A stretch of 64,000 nt of DNA from Unio delphinus (lineage: Eukaryota > Mollusca > Bivalvia > Unionida > Unionidae): positions 834,001 through 898,000 of the forward strand of contig JAQISU010000109.1 of NCBI GenBank assembly GCA_029339505.1, given 5' to 3'. Every line of letters starts with the position of its first letter. The stretch's first letter is position 1. Shown here one piece after another: positions 52,654-61,240 of the stretch. Made by a program: the position numbers and the translations under genes. The notes beneath the pieces were generated by a model, which was given only the letters and a program-made list of their open reading frames with translations, had not been told where the DNA came from and ran no database searches.

Positions 52654-54682
52654 CAGAAATACACGCCTTATCTTCTCACTGTGAGAATAACAACTGAAGC
52701 CGATTTGAAGCGATGGCTGTGGAAAATATCGGTTTGCCAATGAAATCACTTACAATGTGTGACACATTGTTGGGTTCGAAATTCAAGGTAGATAGTGTAG
52801 TGATCAGGCGCAGAAAAAACACGTCTTATCTTGTCACTGTACTAAGAACGAGTAAGGGCATTTCGAAGCTAAGGGGGTAGAAAAAAGTGTAGCCAATTAA
52901 TTGCTTCTAACTACTGTCGCATTGTTTTGCCTAGGCTCATGCATTGATTCATTTGCAGCGCAGACAGACTGGAGTGTGAACTTACAATCCCTTTGTTGCG
53001 CATTGTACCATTTCTTCATGACACATCAACTACTTAACTGTGCAATTATTGTTCGAGTTTTAAAACTGACCAAGAAAATACTTTCTCACTTTGACACTTT
53101 GATATAAACGCATTCGCCTAGGTAGAGAGAAATAATATAGTACTAAGTGGTAAATTTTGTTAAACTAGTGAATTTGGGGTTTGTATAAAGTAAATAAACT
53201 AAAGTACAGTGAACATGAAGGATGATAACCCAAACTGTCTGTCCAGAAATGCATGTATTTACATCAGAAGAAATGTGCTATCTAAAACAAAAATATATAA
53301 GGCAAGCATGATTAGAATTAACACAGAGTGCAAACTTTTGTAACAAAGGCATGTTTTCCTTCACGTCTGCGCAACTTTAAGTTTCAATCCTCTTGCAAAA
53401 CAAAACTTGGTACGTTATGTAGAGCTTGAAATAACAAAAATATGAACAAACCTAAGCCCTGTGCTATATATATTTTCTTTTTGCAGCAATAGACTAAACA
53501 AAATATATACCGTTACAGCAATCAACAATCTTACATCTTCTATAAAAGATAAAATATATAAAAGAATAGAATTGAAGATAAACGATGACTAACACCCCAA
53601 AAAACAAACAACCGAATTTATCAAATGCAGTGACGTGTAGAAATGTCTTTCACTTGGAGAAGGCATTGAATGTAATCTGACATGCACAAGAAAAAAATTA
53701 TAAAGAGAGAATTTTTAATTCAAAATTTAATTTTGTTCCATATTGTTTGTGTTTTTAGAGAACATACCCAAACACTAATAAAGAGTGGAACGGGGAAGAT
53801 ACACATAATTTTTGTTGTTGTTATTTCTGAAACAATGGTGTGATATTCCTACAGTTCTTAGCCAACTCTGTATGTTGGGACGAATCTGTGGTATATCCAC
53901 AAATATGGAAGTGCAGATTCATGTCACATTGCAAGTGTGTGCGTATTTTGTATAATGGTAAACATCTGATAGTAAATTTTTCTTGATACTTATGAAGTGA
54001 AGTGTCTGTGCAAGTGTCAAATGCTATAGTCACATAACTTTTGTACGACTTGCACACATTTACACTTTAGAAAATGTGAAGTATCACAAGTTATTATCAC
54101 AAACAGAACTGGAACATAGGGTCTTGACAGTTGTTGTTTATACACCTCTGCTCAGCTTCACAACTTAACTTACTCTGACTCATGCTTTGGTCTTATGAAA
54201 GATCATCGTTGTAGGTGCAGCAACAGTAGTAAGAGCAGAAGGAGACATCGTTGCTGTTGTCAAAAAAAGGGGTAGTTCTTTTAAAAATGGGTTTATTATT
54301 TTCTTAAAATATCAAATGAAGAAAGACGTGTGTTAAATCAGGGTTGGTAGATATCGCGGTCAACAGCAAAGTAGAAGTGACAAAGAGAATGAGACATCGT
54401 AGTCAAGTAGCGTTGTTTTCTAGATGGAGTACGTACGTGTTTTAACAGTACAGTATAGTCTCTGGAGCTCTTGATGACACCAACTGTCTAGTTTTTATCC
54501 TTTTCTTGCAACCTTTTTCTTTTCGTGGTAGGATTTGAATCGAAGGGTCGTCAAGATGCATGAGGTGTTTCAGACTTACTATTGTCGTTTGCATAAGTCA
54601 TCCAGGGCTTCCAAACTGTTGGACTTTCACTTGCCCTTGTGAAATATACCAAGTCATTATCATAACTAGAGGTACATAGGGG
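52654..54682. other. Right-arm region between internal duplication and polymerase promoter
   Basis: Mirror of the left-arm region. An ATG-started 41-codon frame at 52755-52880 has a protein-like composition (LLGSKFKVDSVVIRRRKNTS). The 68-codon frame at 52901-53107 has a hydrophobic start. No family is recognised for either. Confidence 0.45.
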
Positions 54683-54693
54683 TATATATAAAG
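54683..54693 (+). promoter_or_regulatory. TATA box of the right polymerase gene
   Basis: TATATATAAAG ends 43 bp before the ATG at 54737, the same as in the left arm. Confidence 0.65.
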
Positions 54694-54736
54694 AGAAATC
54701 GAACTTAGTTAAATCATTTCTGAATCAGTAATTGGG

Positions 54737-57700
54737 ATGAAACGATCGCACGATTTCAGTGAGAGAGAAGAAGAAGGTAAGAGGCAGCGACGTGACGTAT
54801 CGCCTCACACACGTAAAGAAGTGTTTGCTCAAATCGAAGACATGAGCGAACCTGAACCGATACCTTCCACGTCTGAGGCCAGACCGAGAGAGCATATTCC
54901 AAACCAAAGTCCACCAGTATCACCCGAAACGTATTACCACATTCGAGAGACGGAAAAACGCTCCTCTAGAAAATTTAGAACTACAGCCTACAGGTACACG
55001 GTGAAAATTAAAGATTTCAAGTCGGAAGTACCTTTGGAGAAAGTAGAAGGGTTCATCGCCGATTTTTGGGACTCTTTGTTAACCTCACTGAAACTACGAT
55101 GCCAATGCAAAGAAGACGATCGCTTGACACTTTCCATTCATCACGACGGTTTGAAGTCTCCTGTTTGGATCGAGTTTAGCAGTCCATCAGAACTGACACC
55201 TTCTAAAGTCATCGACAAGATTCAACATGTGCAACAATCCAATGACAAGTTTCACATTGCCGACGGAAAAGCCACACTGTTCATGACCCACGTGTCTCTT
55301 CCCCAGGGGACAGGACGCAAAAAAGTATTATTGGTCGACAACCTTCGCAACACCAAACTAAGCCTCGTCCGAATTAACAATCCTCAAGACCAGATGTGTT
55401 TAGCCCGTGCTGTCGTCGTGGGACGAACGTATGCCAACAAGAACGACACGGTAGAATGGAAAAGAGCCTGGAAAACTATTCAACAATCGGACCGAGCCAA
55501 ACAAAGAAGTGAAGCAGAACTCCTGTTACAGCAAGCGGGGATATCCAAAGACACCCTTAGCGGCATTCCAGAAATGCAAAAGTTGCAAGACGTCTTGGCT
55601 CCACGTTACACCTTGAAAGTACACCCTCAAGAAGTGCGTGGACCTCTTTTGTTTCGAGGCCCCGATTTCAAAGACGGAAAATACATTCACGTCTATCATC
55701 ACGATGAGCATTTTGATACCATTACCAGTATCACTGGATTCCTGGGATACGGTTACTACTGTGAAAAATGTGACTATGGTTATAACAATCGAGAACAACA
55801 CAAGTATTGTGGATCAAAATGTGAGGGATGTTTGGCCTCTAAACCTTGTCTGGACAAAGGAAAAGAAAGAGTGCATTGCCCTGTGTGTCAGCGCACTTTT
55901 GTCAGTCCTACCTGTTACCAACAACATTTGAAGATGCAAGGTTCACAGCAGAGAAACGCTTGTCAACTCCTGAGATTGTGCCCTACTTGTGGACAAGGCA
56001 TACGTACCAATAGTGCCAAGTTTCACGTTTGTCGAGGTAAGAAACTATGTCACATTTGTCGCCAAATCGTGGATTTGGATCACGAATGCTTCATTCAAAA
56101 ATACCAACCCCTACCAGAAGATACCCAGAAAAAAGGAAATTTTATCTTTTTTGATTTCGAATGCATGCAAGAGACCGGTATTCACATTCCCAATTTCTGC
56201 GTGGCTCATCGAGCGTGCGATCAGTGTATCCAAGAACCCATCTTTAGTCATTGCCCTCACTGTAGCAAGATTCCTGGAGGACGTGAAAAAATATTTCGAG
56301 GGTCAAACACCTTGGTCAATTTTGCCCAATGGATCTTAAACCCCATCGATGAGACGTGGAGTCCAGAAGACATCGAACGTTACAGAGATTGTCATCGCCA
56401 TGCAACGGTCATGGCTCACAATTTCTCGGGATACGATGGGCAATTTCTGCTCAGATACTATACGGAACAAAGTACCGAACGTCCTAAAGTGACTTTGAAC
56501 GGAGCCAAAATCATTTACATGCAAGTAGGACAAGTGCAGTTTAAAGATTCGATGAATTACTTGACCATGCCATTGAGTCGCATGCCTAAAACGTTTGGTA
56601 TGCCAGAAATGGCTAAAGGTTATTTTCCACACTTTTTCAATACCGAAGCCAATCAACGTACCGTTCTGCTCCATTTGCCGGAGGCTCACTATTACGACCC
56701 TGACAACATGAGTACCGAACAACGAGAAGCTTTCTTCGCTTGGTACCAGACTCACGCCTCGGACCCTTTTGACTTTCAAGAAGAAATGTTAAAGTACTGT
56801 CGATCTGACGTGGACATTTTACGACGTTGCTGTGGAAAATTTCGAGAATTGTTCATGGAGTACGGAGGGATCGATCCTTTGAAAGAAGCTTGTACCATCG
56901 CCAAAGCATGTTCCTTAGTGTACCGAAAATGCTTCATGCCTGAAAATACTCTAGCTGTCATCAGTCCTCAAACGACGAACTTTGTCAAACGGCAATACTC
57001 GGTCAAAGCCCTACGCTGGCTCCATTACTTGTGTGACAAGGAAAACAAATGGATCCAACACGCTCGCAACGGAGGAGGCGAAAAGACCATCGGAACGTAT
57101 TCGGTGGATGGTTGGGACTTAAAAAACCCTCAAATTGTGTACGAGTTTAACGGATGCTTATTTCACGGATGCCCTATGTGCTACCCTCAGCGTGACACCA
57201 AAAATCAATTTTTACAACGGACTATGGAAGACTTGTACCAGACCACGTGTCAGCGACGTTTGAAGTTAGAACAGCAAGGATACCAGGTAGTGGAAATGTG
57301 GGAACACGAGTACGATCTGCGTTTGAAAACCGATCCCGAGTTTAAACGCATCGTAGAAAGTTACAAGTTGGTGGACCCATTGAACCCTCGGAATAGTTTG
57401 TACGGAGGACGAACGAATGCTACTTGTTTGCTGTACCAAGCGGACGAGGAGAAGGGAGAAGAAATCAAATACTTGGACGTGTGTTCGCTGTATCCGTACG
57501 TCTGCAAATATTGTCACTTTCCCGTAGGACATCCAGAACTGATGACAGAACACATTGACTTGGACCACATTCGTCAGTACGAAGGATTAATCAAGTGCAA
57601 AGTCTTACCTCCCACAGACTTGTACCATCCCGTTTTACCTCACCATTGCCAAGGAAAACTGATGTTTCCTTTGTGTCGCACATGTGCCGAAACGTGCAAC

Positions 57701-58804
57701 CAAGATCAACCTTGTCAACACAGCCTGGAAGAACGCGCCTTGACAGGAACGTGGGTGAGCGTGGAATTGTATAAAGCTCTGGACATGGGATACCGACTGT
57801 TAGAAGTGCACGAAATTTATCACTTTCCCAAAACACAACAATACCGCAAGGGCGACGAGACACAGAAAGGTATTTTTGCAGACTACGTGAATGCTTTTTT
57901 AAAACTAAAACAAGAAGCTAGTGGCTATCCGTCCTGGTGTCACACTCCCGAAGACCAAAAGAAATTCAAAGAAAAATATAGGGAGCAGGAAGGTATCACT
58001 TTAGACCATGTCGAGAAAAACGAAGGAAGGCGATCTTTTGCCAAAGTCATGCTCAATTGTTTGTGGGGTAAAATGGCACAACGACCGTCTTTACCCAAGA
58101 CGGAGTATTTGTCTGAACCTTCTCGCTACTTCCAGATGATTCACGACAAAACCAAAGTCATCAAACACGTGGACGTCATTCGTGAGGACTTGATCTTAGT
58201 CAATTACGAAGAAGAACTAAACTTTGTAGAAGCCGACAAATTTGGAAATGTCATCATTGCGGCTTACGTGACAGCCCATGCTCGCTTAAAATTGTACGAA
58301 GTGTTAGAACTGCTAGGAGATCGCGTCCTGTATTTTGACACAGACAGTTGCATCTACATTCACCGACCGAACCAGTGTAACCCTACCATCGAAGGAGACC
58401 GTTTAGGAGCCTGGACCGATGAACATCCCGACGACAAGATTCTAAGTTTTGCAAGTGGTGGTCCTAAAAATTACGGCTACGAATACCGAGACCTACAAGG
58501 AGATATGCACACCGAATGTAAAGTAAAAGGATTGACTCTCAATTATCGCACCAGTCAAGTGGTGAACTTTGACGTGCTTCAAGAAGCCTTACAGTCTGGA
58601 CAGGATGAAACTTTTCAAGTGACTACCCACGAACCGCACAAGATTGTCCGTTTACCCACACACCAAATTGTTAGCCGACCTTTGGAAAAAGTCTATCAAA
58701 TCGTGTACCAGAAGAGAGTGCGGCTTCCCAATCACTTCACTTTACCGTACGGTCACGTCGAGATTGGGCAGCATATAAAAAGGGACATCGTCCAAGACCA
58801 ATAG
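54737..58804 (+). CDS. polB: Protein-primed family B DNA polymerase, right-arm copy
   Basis: This intact 1355-codon frame encodes a family B DNA polymerase of the protein-primed (Polinton, adenovirus, bidnavirus) type. The first 300 residues are of unknown function. A Cys/His-rich stretch at about 340-460 with several CxxC pairs suggests zinc binding. The 3'-5' exonuclease follows: DFE at 473-475, N562 and D567 in AHNFSGYDGQF, and Y687 and D691 in YCRSDVD. The polymerase domain has motif A at D914 (LDVCSLYP), motif B at K1103-N1107 (KVMLNCLWGK) and motif C at D1201/D1203 (YFDTDS). No catalytic residue is missing. The ATG follows a TATA box by 43 bp. At 1355 residues it is at the long end for Polinton polymerases. 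It reads outward and ends about 1 kb from the right terminus. No intron is needed. Confidence 0.96.
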   Translation: MKRSHDFSEREEEGKRQRRDVSPHTRKEVFAQIEDMSEPEPIPSTSEARPREHIPNQSPPVSPETYYHIRETEKRSSRKFRTTAYRYTVKIKDFKSEVPLEKVEGFIADFWDSLLTSLKLRCQCKEDDRLTLSIHHDGLKSPVWIEFSSPSELTPSKVIDKIQHVQQSNDKFHIADGKATLFMTHVSLPQGTGRKKVLLVDNLRNTKLSLVRINNPQDQMCLARAVVVGRTYANKNDTVEWKRAWKTIQQSDRAKQRSEAELLLQQAGISKDTLSGIPEMQKLQDVLAPRYTLKVHPQEVRGPLLFRGPDFKDGKYIHVYHHDEHFDTITSITGFLGYGYYCEKCDYGYNNREQHKYCGSKCEGCLASKPCLDKGKERVHCPVCQRTFVSPTCYQQHLKMQGSQQRNACQLLRLCPTCGQGIRTNSAKFHVCRGKKLCHICRQIVDLDHECFIQKYQPLPEDTQKKGNFIFFDFECMQETGIHIPNFCVAHRACDQCIQEPIFSHCPHCSKIPGGREKIFRGSNTLVNFAQWILNPIDETWSPEDIERYRDCHRHATVMAHNFSGYDGQFLLRYYTEQSTERPKVTLNGAKIIYMQVGQVQFKDSMNYLTMPLSRMPKTFGMPEMAKGYFPHFFNTEANQRTVLLHLPEAHYYDPDNMSTEQREAFFAWYQTHASDPFDFQEEMLKYCRSDVDILRRCCGKFRELFMEYGGIDPLKEACTIAKACSLVYRKCFMPENTLAVISPQTTNFVKRQYSVKALRWLHYLCDKENKWIQHARNGGGEKTIGTYSVDGWDLKNPQIVYEFNGCLFHGCPMCYPQRDTKNQFLQRTMEDLYQTTCQRRLKLEQQGYQVVEMWEHEYDLRLKTDPEFKRIVESYKLVDPLNPRNSLYGGRTNATCLLYQADEEKGEEIKYLDVCSLYPYVCKYCHFPVGHPELMTEHIDLDHIRQYEGLIKCKVLPPTDLYHPVLPHHCQGKLMFPLCRTCAETCNQDQPCQHSLEERALTGTWVSVELYKALDMGYRLLEVHEIYHFPKTQQYRKGDETQKGIFADYVNAFLKLKQEASGYPSWCHTPEDQKKFKEKYREQEGITLDHVEKNEGRRSFAKVMLNCLWGKMAQRPSLPKTEYLSEPSRYFQMIHDKTKVIKHVDVIREDLILVNYEEELNFVEADKFGNVIIAAYVTAHARLKLYEVLELLGDRVLYFDTDSCIYIHRPNQCNPTIEGDRLGAWTDEHPDDKILSFASGGPKNYGYEYRDLQGDMHTECKVKGLTLNYRTSQVVNFDVLQEALQSGQDETFQVTTHEPHKIVRLPTHQIVSRPLEKVYQIVYQKRVRLPNHFTLPYGHVEIGQHIKRDIVQDQ

Positions 58805-59250
58805 TTCATTGTGACTAACACTGCCAAGCGAGAAAGATGAATCATTTCACACACCAAGTATCGAGCGTAAGACTCAAGCAGATTTACGAATGAAAAGGGT
58901 ACGTAATGGGAAACATCTACGCTGGGACACAAGCGATAGCTGACCAGATTTTAGACCATGTGTGTGACGGATATAGAAAGCAACATGAACTTTCTCCTAT
59001 TTGATTGTTTGTTACTTGTTTTGGTTTAGCTTTTTTCTTAAAAATGGATATTAATTGTTGTATGAAAAGTAAAATTCTTATATGAAATGCGTATGCGTTG
59101 TATGTAAAGTGAGGTCTTTTTGAAGGCATACAATTTAATTATAAAAGTATTTTTTCTAGATCAAAGATTTGTTCTATGTTCAGATTTGAATGTTTTAAAT
59201 GGATAGTGCTTAGACCAAAGCACAGGCCAGAGAGCCTATGTATATACTTG

Positions 59251-59256
59251 AATAAA
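59251..59256 (+). terminator. Candidate polyadenylation signal, right polymerase gene
   Basis: AATAAA about 450 bp after the stop codon, conserved in both arms. Confidence 0.5.
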
Positions 59257-59399
59257 TGTTTTGAACCCATGTTTCTTTCTGTATGTCTATGTTTGTCCCT
59301 ATCAGCCCTTTCTCCCTACAAGTCTATTTTACCCTATAAATAGTTTCGACCCTCTTTAAACACAATGAAGTCACCAATGTTCAATTCCCTTAGAACTTC

Positions 59400-59800
59400 A
59401 GGTGAGATTCTTATGTTAAATTCCCATTGACACCAATTCTGATATATCCATGTTTAACGTTACGGTCCCATTGACACTAAAGTGACCCAATCCTTGTCGC
59501 TATGTTCAATTCCCCATTCACTCCTAGTTACATTTTCCCATGTTAAATTCCCCTTGACGCTAGATTTGCCCAAGCCCTTTTTGACTGGATTTTCCCTTGA
59601 CGCTAGATAGGCCCACTATGTTCAATTCCCCTTGACGCTAGATAGGCCACTATGTTCAATTTCCCTTGACGCTAGAAAGTCCCATATAGTTCCCATGTTA
59701 AATTTCCCTTGACGCTAGATAATCACCCATGTTAAATTCCCCTTGACGCTAGATGTTCCCAAGCCCTTTTTGACTGGATTTTCCTTTGACGCTAGAGTAT
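59400..59800. repeat. Subterminal repeats, right end
   Basis: CCTTGACGCTAG recurs with the same irregular spacing as in the left terminus. The last copy next to the end reads CCTTTGACGCTAG. Conservation in both arms fits either a functional terminal region or simple recent common origin. Confidence 0.85.
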
Positions 59801-59814
59801 CCCCATATACTACT

Positions 59815-59820
59815 GTCGGG
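59815..59820. other. Right copy of the 6-bp target-site duplication
   Basis: GTCGGG directly after the terminal ACTACT. The retrotransposon protease frame resumes at once. The insert plus one duplicated hexamer is 19830 bp, a multiple of three, so the flanking codons share a frame. Confidence 0.92.
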
Positions 59821-61240
59821 ACTGTCTCATGACGTAATATTAGGGTGTAGGTATGTGTTGCCCCAACCTAACCCTATGACGTGTAACCCTATACATGTCG
59901 GGTCAGTGGAGACGAGGGCTATGAAGCGAAGGTCAGGGTCGAAGCCGCTAAGATCCGTGACTTCGCCCATAGACATTTTGGTACCTGGTGAGTTAGAGAA
60001 GCTTCAAAAGGAAGATGTGTCTCTTGACAAGGTACGTAGGTACGCGACGGACGGGTCCGTACGGAAATTGCCAGAGGGCGAGGTTAAGTTCGCGACAAAA
60101 CGCTGTATTTTGTATCGGTACGCCAAGAAAAGGGTCGATACGTTTAAACAAGTTGTGGTTACCGTAGGGAAGCGCGACGAAGTGCTTAGGTTAGCACATG
60201 AGGGTCTTCTCGGAAGCCACATGGGCGTTGCGAAGACCAGAGATAGGTTGGTGAGGGAGTTTTATTGGCCAGGTGTACATGGGGATGTGAGGGTTTGTTT
60301 CTCATGTGACAAGTGTCAGCGAGTGGCACCGAAAACCTCCCATCGCCCAGTGCCACTAGGAACCACCCCACTAATAGATGAACCTTTCTCGAGAGTGGCG
60401 ATGGAATTAGTAGGCCCGATTAAGCCGGCGGCGGAAAGTGGAAATCGGTATATATTAACGGTCGTAGATTACGCTACCCGGTACCCGGAGGCAATGGCCT
60501 TGAAGAACATTGACTCAGTCACGGTGGCTGAGGCCTTGTTAGGGGTGTGGTCGAGAGTCGGAGTTCCAGACGAGATACTGACCGACCAAGGGACACAGTT
60601 CGTGAGCCAGGTGATAGAAGAGCTAAATAGATTACTCTCCATTAGACACCTGACGACTACCCCGTACCACCCGCAGTGTAATGGGTTGGTAGAACGTTTC
60701 AATGGGACATTGAAACAGGCTTTAAAGAAGCTATGTGAAGGTCGACCTAGGGATTAGGATCGATACCTTCCGGCGATACTGTTCGCGTATCGAGAAGTAC
60801 CGCAGGCAAGTTTGGGTTTTTCACCTTTTGAATTAGTTTATAGGCGGACGGTAAGGGGACCCATGGCTGTCTTGAAACAGTTATGGACGGATGAGCAAGC
60901 ATCCGAAGAAGTGCGTACAACATACCAATATGTTGTCGACTTGCGTAACAAACTAGAAGAAGTTTGTAAATTGGCTCAAGAAAATCTCTGCGACGCAAGG
61001 GGACGTCAAGCCAAGTATTACAACAAAAGGGCGAAGGAACGTCACTTTGAGGTGGGTGACAAGGTGTTGTTGTTGTTGCCATTGGAGCACAACAAGCTGC
61101 AAGTCTCATGGAGGGGGCCATTTGTTGTAACAGAGAAGAAAGGTGGACAAAACTACCGTATCCGAGTAGGGGATAAGGATAAGTTGTTCCACGTAAATCT
61201 TTTGAAGCGGTACCGTGTGCGAGAATCACCCGCGGAGTTC
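59821..61240 (+). pseudogene. Protease C-terminus and integrase of the Gmr1-like element, with a stop codon
   Basis: The protease end, with its ILG motif at 59837-59845, continues directly into integrase. The integrase has an H2C2 zinc region (LAHEGLLGSH ... CFSCDKC) and a DDE-type core. A GPF-containing C-terminal module (VSWRGPFVV) lies near 61100. In the core the first acidic residue is Glu (codon 60404-60406, in MELVGP) where the family has Asp. The other two, Asp at 60584-60586 and Glu at 60692-60694, are normal. An in-frame TAG at 60755-60757 falls where relatives usually have Trp, and the same frame continues after it. The Glu change and the stop should both abolish activity. Integrase precedes RT, the diagnostic order. 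Confidence 0.9.

Larger units (their letters stand above)
39991..59814. mobile_element. Palindromic Polinton/Maverick-like element, 19.8 kb, two polymerase genes
   Basis: The element is an inverted repeat from end to end: arms of 9.88 and 9.92 kb around a 16-bp spacer. Its termini are AGTAGTATATGGGG and the complement, flanked by GTCGGG on both sides. Each arm encodes one intact protein-primed family B DNA polymerase reading toward the terminus. Features shared with Polintons are the 6-bp duplication, an AG terminus, long inverted termini and the polymerase. Missing are the retroviral-type integrase, packaging ATPase, cysteine protease and capsid genes. I infer a symmetric derivative of one half of a larger element, moved by an integrase supplied elsewhere. 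An undescribed family whose normal form is palindromic is the main alternative. Flanks on each side are consecutive parts of the retrotransposon protease, so the insertion is simple and later than that element. Confidence 0.85.
49891..59814. repeat. Right arm of the 19.8 kb palindrome
   Basis: Reverse complement of 39991-49874 with roughly 1 percent divergence. It carries the polymerase copy with the complete Cys pattern. Confidence 0.95.

Noticed and set aside
42844..57568. Antisense frames of 60-150 codons within both polymerase genes
   Set aside because: Shadows of the conserved polymerase frame on the opposite strand; same sets in both arms.
39991..59814. Palindrome as a sequencing or assembly fold-back artefact
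   Set aside because: The arms differ in coding and microsatellite positions, the flanks are different consecutive parts of the retrotransposon, and a 6-bp target duplication brackets the insert. Raw-read confirmation would still be decisive.
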